Positions 24,728 through 33,606 are shown, counted from the first letter of the stretch. The stretch: 64,000 nt of DNA from Streptomyces albireticuli (GCF_002192455.1 NZ_CP021744.1:3874001-3938000), one strand, 5' to 3'. The notes: generated from the sequence alone by a model not told the origin. Translations and numbers: made by a program.

Positions 24728-25522
24728 ATGACCGAAACCACGCCGCGGCAGCCGAAGAAGATCCTCGTCGTCAGCGCCCATCCGGAACCCCGTTCGCTCA
24801 ACGCCGCCCTGACCACTTTCGCGGTGGACCACCTGCGTGCGGCGGGTCACGAGGTGCGGGTGTCCGACCTCTACGCGATGAAGTGGAAGGCGGCGGTGGA
24901 CGCCGACGACTTCCCCGGCCACACCGCGGACCGGCCGCTGCACGTCATGGCCGAGTCCGAACGGGCCACCCTCGCGGGCCGGCTGACACCCGACATCGCG
25001 GCGGAGCAGGAGAAGGTGCGCTGGTCGGACGCGGTGGTCCTCCAGTTCCCGATGTGGTGGTTCTCCGCGCCCGCGATCCTCAAGGGCTGGATCGACCGGG
25101 TGTTCACCGCCGGCTTCGGCTACGGCCCGGCAGTCCCCCCGCCGTACAGCGAGGGCGCGCTGGCGGGGCGGCGGGCGCTGGTGTCGGTGACGGCCGGCGC
25201 CCGGGAGTCCTCGTTCTCCGACCGGGGCATCCACGGGCGGCTGGCGGACATCCTCCATCCGCTCCAGCACGGGCTGTTCTGGTTCACGGGCATGGAGCCG
25301 CTCGAACCGTTCGCGGTGTTCGGCGCCCACGAGCTGCCGGAGGAGCGGTTCGAGGCGGCCGAGCGGGCGTACGCGCGGCGGCTGGACGGGCTGTTCACGG
25401 ACGAGCCGGTTCCGTTCCGGTCGCTCGTCGGCGGCGACTACGACCACGACATGCGGCTGCTGCCCGGGGTCGAGGCGGAGGGGACGGCGGGTCTCGACCT
25501 CCATGTGCGGCCGGTCGGCTGA
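24728..25522 (+). CDS. NAD(P)H:quinone oxidoreductase, flavodoxin-fold
   Basis: 264 residues. The FMN/FAD phosphate loop is VVSAHPEPRSLNAAL, and LQFPMWWFSAPAILKGWIDRVF is the typical DT-diaphorase/YwrO motif, so two-electron reduction of quinones by NAD(P)H is expected. ATG 24728 lacks a clear ribosome site. Divergent from an MmyB-like XRE regulator that probably represses it. Confidence 0.92.
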   Translation: MTETTPRQPKKILVVSAHPEPRSLNAALTTFAVDHLRAAGHEVRVSDLYAMKWKAAVDADDFPGHTADRPLHVMAESERATLAGRLTPDIAAEQEKVRWSDAVVLQFPMWWFSAPAILKGWIDRVFTAGFGYGPAVPPPYSEGALAGRRALVSVTAGARESSFSDRGIHGRLADILHPLQHGLFWFTGMEPLEPFAVFGAHELPEERFEAAERAYARRLDGLFTDEPVPFRSLVGGDYDHDMRLLPGVEAEGTAGLDLHVRPVG

Positions 25523-25540
25523 CCACCGGGTGGTCAACCG

Positions 25541-25564
25541 CCGGGCAGCCGGGCAGCCGGGCAG
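25541..25564. repeat. Short tandem repeat, 8 bp x 3
   Basis: CCGGGCAG is repeated three times in tandem after the quinone reductase stop. Confidence 0.6.
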
Positions 25565-25659
25565 CCACGTCGACGACCGGACCGGCCGGACCGTTCCCGG
25601 CGGCTGACGCGGCCGGTCCCCGAGGGGCTCGACGCGCTCGCCGGAACGGCCCGTCCCCC

Positions 25660-25704
25660 TCCGCCCCTTCGAACTCCGCCCCTTCGAACAAGATGGGATC
25701 TTGT
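25660..25704 (+). promoter_or_regulatory. Direct repeat and dyad upstream of lipoprotein gene
   Basis: The 15-mer TCCGCCCCTTCGAAC is duplicated in tandem (25660-25674, 25675-25689), each containing the palindrome TTCGAA, and is followed by ACAAGAT-GGG-ATCTTGT (25688-25704), a perfect 7-bp inverted repeat. Candidate regulatory region of the lipoprotein gene 70 bases downstream. Confidence 0.45.
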
Positions 25705-25773
25705 CCCGGCGCCCCCGCCGGATCCGCGGAGACGCCTTCGCCCGCACCCCCGTTCTGCCACCCTCTGGTGTCC

Positions 25774-27069
25774 ATGAACCCCATGGATCCCGCGAACCGG
25801 CGTGCCTCCGTACGGCGCCGGCTGCGTGCCGCCGTCGCCGCCGCAGGCGTCCTGTGCGCCGTGGCCGCGTGCGGCGGCGGGCAGCCGTCCGACAGCGAGG
25901 GGCGGCCCCACGGCAGCGGTCCGGCGACCGGGCCCGCGGTGCCGCCCGAGTCCTTCCCGGAGAACCCCACCACCACCTTCCAGGGCGCCTGGCCCTCCCC
26001 CGCCGCCGAGAGCGGCGGCCCCGCCGGCGTGCTGACGCTCGGCGCCCGCCTCGCCTACGCCTACGACCGGGACGACGTCGGCGTCACCGCCTTCCGGCTG
26101 GACTCCGGCGACGTCGCCTGGCACTCGGCCGTCCCGGGCGGCGACGGCGTCGCACAGGCACCCCGCCTCACCGGGGACAAGGTGATCGGCGCCTTCGCCA
26201 CCGAGGAAGCGGGCAGCGGGACGTACGCCGGCCGGCGCGGCATCACCGTCGTCGCCCTGGAGGCGGGCACCGGCGCCACCCTGTGGACGCGCGAGATAGC
26301 CCTGGGCAAGGCCGGCGGGGGCGGCGAGGACGTGGACCCCACGGCCGTCCCCCGTGTCGTCGGCGCCGACGCCCGGCACGTGCTCGTCGCCTCGGACGCC
26401 CCGGGCTACTCGGAGGTCCCGCCCGTGTCCGTGCTGCTCGACACGGCGACCGGCCGGGTCGTCTGGACGGACACCGACTTCGAGGGCGTGGACCTGGAGC
26501 GGTCGGTGGCCGTCGGCGTCCGCGACGACGGCGACTTCGTGGGCAGGTCCACCACCGACGGCGCCCAGCTGTGGAAGCGGGACCTCCGGCTCGGCGAGGC
26601 CCTGACCTCGGACCCCGGCCCCGGGCTGACGTGGGCCGACGGCGTCGGGGCGGGCGGCAGCCTGCTGATCGACCCCACGAGCGGCGCGACCCGCCTGGAC
26701 TCGGGGGACGCCTCGCTGGAGGGGTGCCGTTACGACGGCCGGAACACCACGGTCTGCGCCGGCACCGACGCTTCCGGCGACGCGTCCGTATGGGCCGTGG
26801 ACGTGCGCGACGCGCGCGTCCTGTGGCGGCTGCCGGACAAGGCGGCGGGCCGCGTCGCGCCCGGGATCACCGCGGTGTGGCACGGGGTGGTCTACGCCCA
26901 GGCCGACCGGGCGATGACGCTCGACGCCCGTACGGGCGAGGACCTCCGCACGGACATCGCCCTGGTCTCCCCCGCGCTGGTCAACGACGGCTACGGGCTC
27001 GTCTACGACACCACCGCCCGGGCGTTCGACGTCTACCGGAGCGGCGCCCCCACCACGAGCGCGGGCTGA
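25774..27069 (+). CDS. Lipoprotein with PQQ-like beta-propeller
   Basis: 431 residues. A basic N-terminus, a hydrophobic helix and the lipobox VAAC (Cys about residue 33) followed by GGG identify an exported lipoprotein. The mature part has repeated blades with GDVAWHSAV, GATLWTREI, TGRVVWTDT, GAQLWKRDL and ARVLWRLPD, the WxY/Wxx pattern of PQQ-type propellers. Such surface propellers usually act as binding scaffolds; PQQ binding is not implied. Start may instead be GTG 25768, two codons upstream. Preceded by a repeat-rich segment that may regulate it. Confidence 0.87.
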   Translation: MNPMDPANRRASVRRRLRAAVAAAGVLCAVAACGGGQPSDSEGRPHGSGPATGPAVPPESFPENPTTTFQGAWPSPAAESGGPAGVLTLGARLAYAYDRDDVGVTAFRLDSGDVAWHSAVPGGDGVAQAPRLTGDKVIGAFATEEAGSGTYAGRRGITVVALEAGTGATLWTREIALGKAGGGGEDVDPTAVPRVVGADARHVLVASDAPGYSEVPPVSVLLDTATGRVVWTDTDFEGVDLERSVAVGVRDDGDFVGRSTTDGAQLWKRDLRLGEALTSDPGPGLTWADGVGAGGSLLIDPTSGATRLDSGDASLEGCRYDGRNTTVCAGTDASGDASVWAVDVRDARVLWRLPDKAAGRVAPGITAVWHGVVYAQADRAMTLDARTGEDLRTDIALVSPALVNDGYGLVYDTTARAFDVYRSGAPTTSAG

Positions 27070-27114
27070 GCGCGCGCCCACCGGACCGCCTCCTCACGCG
27101 CTTCAGCGGACCTC

Positions 27115-27684
27115 TCAGGCCTCGTCCGACGCGTGGGGGAGCAGGGGGAACAGCCGGGTGATGAGGGCCACCGGCCGGGCGCCCTCGGGCCGGGCCAGGG
27201 GGCGCTGTTCGCGGTCCTGGTAGGGGGCGAGCGCCCGGCGGACCGCGTCCGCGACCCGGCTCATCTCCTCGGGCGTCAGGTAGGCGACGGCACTGAAGGC
27301 CTCGTCGTGGCGCCACTCGGCCGGCGCCCCGTCCCGCTGGGTCAGCCACCGCTGCCAGCTCTCGTCCTCCAGCCCCCGGGCCAGGTCACCGAACGGGTCC
27401 TCCGCGGGCCCGCCGTCCGCGGCGGTGTCCCGCCGCAGACGCCACGGCCGGGCACGGCCCCCGCTGTGCGGGGCCTCCTCGATGTGCCCGTGGCGGGCGA
27501 GCTGCCGCAGGTGGAACGAGCAGAGCCCGGAGCTGTAGCCCAGCCGGGAGGCGGCCTCCGTCGCCGTGACGGTGCCGACTTCGGCGAGCAGGTCCAGCAG
27601 GGCCCTGCGGACCTCGTGCTCGCGCAGTCCTTCGCCGGCGCCGGCGGTCCGGTCGGCGGGCGTGGTGAGGTCTTCTTCAGTCAC
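27115..27684 (-). CDS. ArsR-like winged-helix regulator
   Basis: 189 residues from GTG 27684. An ArsR/PadR-like winged helix occupies residues ~20-80 (VRRALLDLLAEVGTVTATEAASRLGYSSGLCSFHLRQLARHGHIEEAP). The C-terminal half (WLTQRDGAPAEWRHDEAFSAVAYLTPEEMSRVADAVR) is typical of Streptomyces helix-turn-helix proteins paired with exporters. Two copies of ACTTTGCAAAG lie at and before the start codon, one overlapping the GTG, so autorepression is likely. Divergent from a peptide deformylase gene. Confidence 0.85.
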   Translation of the reverse strand: MTEEDLTTPADRTAGAGEGLREHEVRRALLDLLAEVGTVTATEAASRLGYSSGLCSFHLRQLARHGHIEEAPHSGGRARPWRLRRDTAADGGPAEDPFGDLARGLEDESWQRWLTQRDGAPAEWRHDEAFSAVAYLTPEEMSRVADAVRRALAPYQDREQRPLARPEGARPVALITRLFPLLPHASDEA

Positions 27685-27711
27685 TTTGCAAAGTCTGCTA
27701 CTTTGCAAAGA
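27683..27711. promoter_or_regulatory. Double operator ACTTTGCAAAG in def/regulator spacer
   Basis: Two palindromic sites, ACTTTGCAAAGT (27683-27694) and TACTTTGCAAAGA (27700-27711... centre 17 bp from the first), overlap the regulator start codon. They are the obvious binding sites for the adjacent ArsR-like protein. Confidence 0.75.
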
Positions 27712-27839
27712 TCTTGGCAAGGGGCCGGACCGAGTGGTCAGCCCAGGTGGTCGGCCCTGCCTAAGACATCCGCCGCGGCGACCTCCGCGGCACTGCGGCG
27801 TGCGCGGAAGGCGTGCGCGGAACGAAGGGGGAGACAGCG

Positions 27840-28502
27840 ATGTCCGTCCAGAACGAGCGGTCCCGTCCCGTCGACCGGCGGGTCCGCGTGCAGGGCAGTC
27901 CCGTCGACGCCTACCCGGCCCTGGCACCGGAGGCGGAGCGGGGTGCGGTGCGCAGGATCACCGTGGTGGGCGAGGAGGTGCTGAGCCGCCCGTGCCGGGA
28001 GGTGACCGAGTTCAGGACGCCCGAGCTGTCGGCCTTGATCGACGACATGTTCCTGACCATGTACGTGGCCGACGGCGCCGGTCTGGCGGCCAACCAGGTG
28101 GGCGTCGACCTGCGGCTGTTCGTCTACGACTGCCCCGACGACCAGGGGATCCGGCACGTCGGCCACGTCGTCAACCCCGTCCTGGAGCTGCCCGGCCCGG
28201 AGAGCCGCCGGCTCGTCGACGACTTCGAGGGCTGTCTGTCCGTGCCCGGCGCCGGGCTGCCGGCCCCCCGCACCGACCGGGCCGTCGTCCGCGGGCTCGA
28301 CAAGGACGGCGACCCCGTCGTCATCGAAGGAACGGGGTACTTCGCGCGCTGCCTCCAGCACGAGACCGACCACCTCTTCGGCCACACGTACCTCGACCGC
28401 CTCTCCAAGCGGGACCGCAAGGACGCGCTGCGGCAGATGGCGGACCGCCGTGAGGACGTCTTCGCGCGGCGTGAGGCCAAGGCCGCCCGGCTGGGCCGGT
28501 GA
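27840..28502 (+). CDS. def: Peptide deformylase
   Basis: 220 residues. All three deformylase motifs are present: GAGLAANQVG, EGCLSVPG and QHETDHLFG, giving the Cys and two His metal ligands and catalytic Glu. The enzyme removes the formyl group from nascent protein N-termini. An extension of ~40 residues precedes the catalytic domain. ATG 27840 has GGGGGAGA about six bases upstream. Streptomyces carry several def paralogues; this one, next to an ArsR-like regulator with strong operators, may be a conditional copy rather than the housekeeping one. Confidence 0.95.
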   Translation: MSVQNERSRPVDRRVRVQGSPVDAYPALAPEAERGAVRRITVVGEEVLSRPCREVTEFRTPELSALIDDMFLTMYVADGAGLAANQVGVDLRLFVYDCPDDQGIRHVGHVVNPVLELPGPESRRLVDDFEGCLSVPGAGLPAPRTDRAVVRGLDKDGDPVVIEGTGYFARCLQHETDHLFGHTYLDRLSKRDRKDALRQMADRREDVFARREAKAARLGR

Positions 28503-28613
28503 AAGCCGGGCCTGACGCTTCCCGCTCACGACGCCTACGGGCCGGGCCCGCGCCGTTCCGCCGACGGTGAAGACCTCACCGGCCGGGCTCGGCGATCACT
28601 ACAGTCCCCTCCC

Positions 28614-29339
28614 ATGACGACGGTCACCACACGCACGGTCGAATACCCCGCCGACGGCCTGACGATGATCGGCCACCTCGCGCTCCCCGCCGGTGCCGGC
28701 CGCCGGCCCGCGGTCCTGATCGGGCCCGAGGGCACGGGCCTGAACGACTTCCAGCGCCGCCGGGCCGACGCCCTCGCCGAACTGGGATACGTGGCGCTGG
28801 CCTTCGACATCCACGGCGGGCGCTGGTTCACCGACCCGCAGGAGATGCTGGCGCGCGTGACCCCGCTGCTCGCCGACCACGACCGGATGCGGGACATCGG
28901 CCACGCGGCACTCGACGTGCTGCGCGCCGAACCGCGCACCGACCCCGGCCGGATCGCCGCCATCGGCTACGGCACCGGCGGCGCGATCGTGCTGGAACTC
29001 GGGCGCGCCGGCGTCGACCTGCGCGCGATCGGCACGGTCAACGCCCTGACCACGGGCCGGCCGGGCGAGGCGGAGCGCATCCGCTGCCCCGTCTGGGCCG
29101 GGGTCGGATCGGAGGACCCGATCATGCCCGCCGCGCAACGGGACGCCTTCGCCGCCGAGATGCGGGACGCGGGCGTCGACTGGCGCCTCGCGGTCTACGG
29201 CGGAGCCCTGCACGCCTTCCACCACCCGCCGGTCGACCAGACCGTGCTCCCCGGCGTCGGCTACCACCCGCGGCACGCGCGACGGGCCTGGCACGACATC
29301 GTCGGCCTGCTCACCGAGTGCGTGCCCGTGACGGAGTGA
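28614..29339 (+). CDS. Dienelactone hydrolase-family protein lacking nucleophile
   Basis: 241 residues with an alpha/beta-hydrolase fold. The family usually has GYCFGG at the nucleophile elbow; here it is GYGTGG, with Gly where Cys (or Ser) belongs. The other triad members appear intact: Asp in GSEDPIMP and His in ALHAFHH. The expected carboxymethylenebutenolidase chemistry is therefore doubtful and the protein may be non-catalytic or use another residue. Start ATG 28614, no clear ribosome site. Convergent with dnaB, only 12 bases between stops. Confidence 0.85.
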   Translation: MTTVTTRTVEYPADGLTMIGHLALPAGAGRRPAVLIGPEGTGLNDFQRRRADALAELGYVALAFDIHGGRWFTDPQEMLARVTPLLADHDRMRDIGHAALDVLRAEPRTDPGRIAAIGYGTGGAIVLELGRAGVDLRAIGTVNALTTGRPGEAERIRCPVWAGVGSEDPIMPAAQRDAFAAEMRDAGVDWRLAVYGGALHAFHHPPVDQTVLPGVGYHPRHARRAWHDIVGLLTECVPVTE

Positions 29340-29351
29340 CGTACGGCCGGG

Positions 29352-30860
29352 TCAGGCCCCCGCCATGTCCACGAAGCGGGAGTAGTGACCCTGGAAGGCC
29401 ACCGTGATCGTGGCCGTCGGGCCGTTACGGTGCTTGCCGACGATGATGTCCGCCTCGCCCGCGCGGGGCGACTCCTTCTCGTAGGCGTCCTCGCGGTGGA
29501 GGAGGATGACCATGTCGGCGTCCTGCTCGATGGAGCCGGACTCTCGGAGGTCGGAGACCATCGGCTTCTTGTCCGTGCGCTGCTCGGGGCCACGGTTCAG
29601 CTGGGAGAGCGCGATGACCGGCAGCTCCAGCTCCTTGGCCAGCAGCTTCAGGTTTCGCGACATGTCCGAGACCTCCTGCTGACGGCTCTCGGCGCGCTTG
29701 GCGCCACCGGCCTGCATCAGCTGGAGGTAGTCGATGATCACGAGCTTGATGTCGGCCCGCTGCTTGAGCCGGCGGCACTTGGCGCGGATCTCCATCATCG
29801 ACAGGTTGGGGGAGTCGTCGATGAAGAGCGGGGCGGCCGAGACGTCCGGCATGCGGCGGGCGAGACGCGTCCAGTCGTCGTCCGTCATGGAACCGGAACG
29901 CATGTGGTGCAGGGCGACGCGGGCCTCGGCGGAGAGCAGGCGCATCGCGATCTCGTTGCGGCCCATTTCGAGCGAGAAGATCACGCTCGGCATGTTGTGC
30001 TTGATCGAGCAGGCGCGGGCGAAGTCCAGCGCGAGGGTCGACTTACCCATGGCGGGACGGGCCGCGATGACGATCATCTGGCCGGGGTGCAGGCCGTTCG
30101 TCAGTGAGTCGAGGTCGGTGAAGCCCGTGGGGACGCCGGACATCTGGCCGCTGCGCGAGCCGATGGCCTCGATCTCGTCGAGCGCGCCCTCCATGATGTC
30201 GCCCAGCGGGAGGTAGTCCTCGCTGGTGCGCTGCTCGGTGACGGCGTAGACCTCGGCCTGGGCCTTGTTGACGATGTCGTCGACGTCGCCGTCGGCCGCG
30301 TATCCCATCTGCGTGATGCGGGTGCCCGCCTCGACCAGGCGGCGCAGCACGGCACGCTCGTGGACGATCTCGGCGTAGTACTCGGCGTTGGCCGCGGTGG
30401 GGACGGTCTGGACGAGGGTGTGCAGATAGGGCGCGCCGCCGACCTTGGTGATCTCGCCGCGCTTGGTGAGCTCCGCCGCGACCGTGATGGGGTCGGCCGG
30501 CTCGCCCTTGGCGTAGAGGTCGAGGACGGCCTGGAAGATCGTCTCGTGCGCCGGACGGTAGAAGTCGTGGCCCTTGAGGACCTCGACGACGTCGGCGATG
30601 GCGTCCTTGGAGAGCAGCATGCCGCCGAGGACGGACTGCTCGGCGTCGAGGTCCTGCGGGGGTACGCGCTCGAAGCCGCTCGGCGCGGACTGACCACCCG
30701 AACCGGCGCCCTGGGACCAGGAGCCGCCGTCGTCGCCACCGCGGTCGTGCCGCTCGCCGCGGGACGGGCCGTCGCCGCGGCGGGGGCGGGAGACGGGGAG
30801 CCGGTCACCCGGACCCGCGTCGGCCCACGGGTCGTCCATGGGCGGTTCGGGGATGCTCAT
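29352..30860 (-). CDS. dnaB: Replicative DNA helicase DnaB
   Basis: 502 residues. After a disordered N-terminus of ~65 residues come the DnaB N-domain (QDLDAEQSVLGGMLLSKDAI...HDFYRPAHETIF) and the RecA-like motor: Walker A ARPAMGKST, Walker B VIIDYLQLM, and the QLNRGPEQR / DLRESGSIEQDAD segments. No intein interrupts it. DnaB unwinds DNA ahead of the replisome and is loaded at oriC. ATG 30860 has GGAGGAGG about eight bases upstream. Its 470-bp upstream region holds several DnaA-box-like sequences. Confidence 0.98.
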   Translation of the reverse strand: MSIPEPPMDDPWADAGPGDRLPVSRPRRGDGPSRGERHDRGGDDGGSWSQGAGSGGQSAPSGFERVPPQDLDAEQSVLGGMLLSKDAIADVVEVLKGHDFYRPAHETIFQAVLDLYAKGEPADPITVAAELTKRGEITKVGGAPYLHTLVQTVPTAANAEYYAEIVHERAVLRRLVEAGTRITQMGYAADGDVDDIVNKAQAEVYAVTEQRTSEDYLPLGDIMEGALDEIEAIGSRSGQMSGVPTGFTDLDSLTNGLHPGQMIVIAARPAMGKSTLALDFARACSIKHNMPSVIFSLEMGRNEIAMRLLSAEARVALHHMRSGSMTDDDWTRLARRMPDVSAAPLFIDDSPNLSMMEIRAKCRRLKQRADIKLVIIDYLQLMQAGGAKRAESRQQEVSDMSRNLKLLAKELELPVIALSQLNRGPEQRTDKKPMVSDLRESGSIEQDADMVILLHREDAYEKESPRAGEADIIVGKHRNGPTATITVAFQGHYSRFVDMAGA

Positions 30861-31329
30861 CCCGCCACCTCCTCCCGTCCGCCACGCGGACCTCGCCGTG
30901 CTGTTCTTTCTTACGGCACGGCTCTGACAATTACGGCGCCCGACTCCGGTTCCGACGGGTCGAGTTCGTGTCGATCTCGTAAGGTTCTTGAGGCCGGAAC
31001 AGGCGGCAGGCGCCGGTCCACGGTAGGCCCGCGGGCACCGTCAGCCAATCTGGTTATCCACAGGGCATGTGGATGAGCGGCCCCATCCTGTGGAGAAGTC
31101 CACGGAACCTGTGCACGGGGCGGGGGAAACCGCTGTGGACAAACACACAATCACTCCCTGCACAAGCCTCTGACCTGCGGTTTCGCCATCCACCGGCTGT
31201 TGAGGAGAAAAACTTTCCCCATCGGCCGAAGATCGCGACAAACGGGGCGCGGAAGATCACCCGCGCCCGCGCGATGTAAGGGTCACAGATCAATTGCACC
31301 GATTACCTGTGGAAGATTAGGTTGGGAGC
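30861..31329. other. Non-coding divergent region dnaB / MATE
   Basis: About 470 bases without a supported gene. It contains the dnaB promoter on the minus strand, the MATE promoter (TAGGTT element at 31318-31323) and a cluster of DnaA-box-like 9-mers between 31054 and 31142. Confidence 0.7.
31054..31142. promoter_or_regulatory. DnaA-box cluster upstream of dnaB
   Basis: TTATCCACA (exact) at 31054-31062 on the plus strand; on the minus strand TTGTCCACA (exact, the Streptomyces-preferred form) at 31134-31142, plus one-mismatch forms TCATCCACA at 31068-31076 and TTCTCCACA at 31089-31097. Four sites within 90 bases suggest DnaA binding. Confidence 0.65.
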
Positions 31330-32670
31330 ATGACCCAGGCCACCGCACGCGGACCGAAGAGTGCCCGACGGCACGACCGCGAGATAGTCTCCCTCGCCGT
31401 CCCGGCCTTCGGGGCGCTCGTCGCGGAGCCGCTCTTCGTGATGGCCGACAGCGCCGTCGTCGGCCACCTCGGCACGCCCCAGCTGGCGGGCCTCGGCGTC
31501 GCCGCGGCACTGCTCACCACCGCCGTGAGCGTCTTCGTCTTCCTCGCCTACGCCACCACCGCGGCCGTAGCCCGGCGGGTCGGCGCGGGCGACCTCCGGG
31601 CCGCGATACGCCAGGGCATGGACGGGGTCTGGCTGGCCCTCCTGATAGGCGCCGCCGTCATCGCCGCCGTCCTGCCCCTCGCCCCCGCGCTCGTCGGCCT
31701 CTTCGGCGCCTCCCCCACGGCCGCCCCGCACGCCGTCACCTATCTGCGGATCAGCTCCCTCGGCATACCCGCCATGCTCGTCGTCCTCGCCGCCACCGGT
31801 GTCCTCCGCGGCCTCCAGGACACCCGTACGCCCCTCTACGTGGCCGTCGGCGGCTTCACCCTCAACACCGTCCTGAACGTCGCCCTGGTCTACGGCACCG
31901 GCCTCGGCATCGCCGGCTCCGCCTGGGGCACGGTCATCGCGCAGTGCGCCATGGCCGCCGTCTACCTCGCGGTCGTCGTCCGTGGCGCCCGGCGCCACGG
32001 CGCCTCGCTCCGGCCCGACGCCGCCGGCATCCGCGCCTGCGCCCAGGCCGGCGTGCCGCTGCTGGTCCGCACTCTCTCCCTGCGCGCCGTCCTCATGATC
32101 GCCACCGCGGTGGCGGCCCGGCTCGGGGACGCCTCCGTCGCCGCGCACCAGATCGTGCTGACCCTGTGGAGCCTGCTCGCCTTCGCCCTGGACGCCATCG
32201 CCATAGCCGGCCAGGCGATCATCGCCCGGTATCTGGGCGCCGACGACCCGGCGGGGGCACGTGCCGTCTGCCGCCGGATGGTGCAGTGGGGCACCGTCTC
32301 GGGCGTGGTGCTGGGGGTGCTGGTGGTGGCCGCGCGCCCGCTGTTCATCCCGCTGTTCACCTCCGACGCGGCGGTGCGGGACGCCCTGCTGCCCGCCCTC
32401 CTGGTCGTGGCCGTGAGCCAGCCCGTCGCGGGCGTGGTCTTCGTCCTGGACGGCGTCCTGATGGGCGCCGGGGACGGCCCCTACCTGGCCTGGGCGATGC
32501 TGGTGGTGCTCGCCGTCTTCGCACCCGCGGCGCTGCTCGTGCCGGCCCTCGGCGGCGGGCTGACCGCGCTGTGGTGGGCGATGACGCTGATGATGGCGGT
32601 CCGCATGATCACCCTGTGGCTGCGGAGCCGCTCGGGCCGCTGGATAGTCACCGGGGCCGTACGGGCGTGA
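31330..32670 (+). CDS. MATE-family efflux transporter (DinF-like)
   Basis: 446 residues with twelve predicted helices in the two-bundle MATE pattern: EIVSLAVPAFGALVAEPLFVMADSAVVGHLG at the N-terminus and GVLRGLQDTRTPLYVAV in the middle. DinF-type MATE proteins export cationic drugs or reactive compounds using ion gradients. ATG 31330 follows TAGGTTGGGAGC, so either a close ribosome site or a leaderless mRNA. Divergent from dnaB and convergent with rplI. Confidence 0.93.
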   Translation: MTQATARGPKSARRHDREIVSLAVPAFGALVAEPLFVMADSAVVGHLGTPQLAGLGVAAALLTTAVSVFVFLAYATTAAVARRVGAGDLRAAIRQGMDGVWLALLIGAAVIAAVLPLAPALVGLFGASPTAAPHAVTYLRISSLGIPAMLVVLAATGVLRGLQDTRTPLYVAVGGFTLNTVLNVALVYGTGLGIAGSAWGTVIAQCAMAAVYLAVVVRGARRHGASLRPDAAGIRACAQAGVPLLVRTLSLRAVLMIATAVAARLGDASVAAHQIVLTLWSLLAFALDAIAIAGQAIIARYLGADDPAGARAVCRRMVQWGTVSGVVLGVLVVAARPLFIPLFTSDAAVRDALLPALLVVAVSQPVAGVVFVLDGVLMGAGDGPYLAWAMLVVLAVFAPAALLVPALGGGLTALWWAMTLMMAVRMITLWLRSRSGRWIVTGAVRA

Positions 32671-32849
32671 GGCACCGCGCGGGCCTGCGGGGCGGGCGGT
32701 GCCTGCGGGCCTGAGCCGTACGAGCCCGGTGCGGCCGCACGTGCCGGGAGCCCTCGGTGTCCGAGCCCCTGTCCGGGCCTTCACCCGGGCCGTCGTCCGA
32801 GTCATCCGTGCCTGAGGGGCGGGCCCCTGGGCCCCGCCCCGGAACGGCG

Positions 32850-32881
32850 GAAGGGCCGCACCCCGAGGGGTGCGGCCCTTC
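32850..32881. terminator. Bidirectional terminator of rplI operon
   Basis: A perfect inverted repeat of 15 bp (GAAGGGCCGCACCCC at 32850-32864 with its complement at 32867-32881) lies 24 bases past the rplI stop, between convergent genes. Confidence 0.9.
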
Positions 32882-32904
32882 ACACGCTACCGATCGCCAG
32901 GCGA

Positions 32905-33351
32905 TCAGGCAGCGACGACCTCGATGCCGAGCTTGGCAACGACATCGGCGTGCAGACGCACGGAGATCTGGTGCGAGCCCAGCGTCTTGATGGGCGAGCC
33001 CACCTCGACACGACGCTTGTCGACCTTCGGACCACCCGAGGCCTCGATCGCCGAAGCGATGTCGGCGGGGGTCACGGAGCCGAACAGGCGGCCGGCGTCG
33101 CCGGCACGGGTCGCCAGGCGCACCTTGGTGCCCTCAAGCTGACCCTTGACCTCGTTGGCCTGCTCGATCGTGGCGATCTCGCGGATCTTGCGGCCGCGGC
33201 GGATCTGCGCCACGTCCTGCTCGCCACCCTTGGTCCAGCGGATCGCGAAACCACGCGGGACCAGGTAGTTGCGGGCGTAGCCGTCCTTGACGTCGACGAC
33301 GTCACCGGCGGTGCCGAGGCCGGAGACCTCGTGGGTGAGGATGATCTTCAT
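32905..33351 (-). CDS. rplI: 50S ribosomal protein L9
   Basis: 148 residues beginning MKIILTHEVSGLGTAGDVVDVKDGYARNYL, the L9 N-domain signature, with the long connecting helix and C-domain. It binds 23S rRNA near the L1 stalk. Last gene of the rpsF-ssb-rpsR-rplI operon on the minus strand, with 18 bases after rpsR and a strong terminator beyond. Confidence 0.98.
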   Translation of the reverse strand: MKIILTHEVSGLGTAGDVVDVKDGYARNYLVPRGFAIRWTKGGEQDVAQIRRGRKIREIATIEQANEVKGQLEGTKVRLATRAGDAGRLFGSVTPADIASAIEASGGPKVDKRRVEVGSPIKTLGSHQISVRLHADVVAKLGIEVVAA

Positions 33352-33369
33352 TTTTCGGTCACCCTTCCC

Positions 33370-33606
33370 TTATCGCGCGGACGAGGTGTAGGGCAGCAGC
33401 GCCATCTCACGGCTGTTCTTCACGGCCGTGGCGACGTCACGCTGGTGCTGAGTGCAGTTGCCGGTCACGCGACGGGCACGGATCTTGCCGCGGTCGGAAA
33501 TGAACTTCCGCAGCATGTTCGTGTCCTTGTAGTCCACGTAAGCGGTCTTGTCCTTGCAGAACGCGCAGACCTTCTTCTTAGGCTTGCGCGGAGGCGGCTT
33601 CGCCAT
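33370..33606 (-). CDS. rpsR: 30S ribosomal protein S18 (Cys-containing form)
   Basis: 78 residues. S18 binds S6 on the 30S platform. This copy has CAFC near residue 14 and GNCTQH near residue 50, a CxxC...CxxH zinc-ligand set, the so-called C+ form; zinc-free paralogues usually replace it under zinc starvation in actinobacteria. Third gene of the rpsF operon. Confidence 0.97.
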   Translation of the reverse strand: MAKPPPRKPKKKVCAFCKDKTAYVDYKDTNMLRKFISDRGKIRARRVTGNCTQHQRDVATAVKNSREMALLPYTSSAR

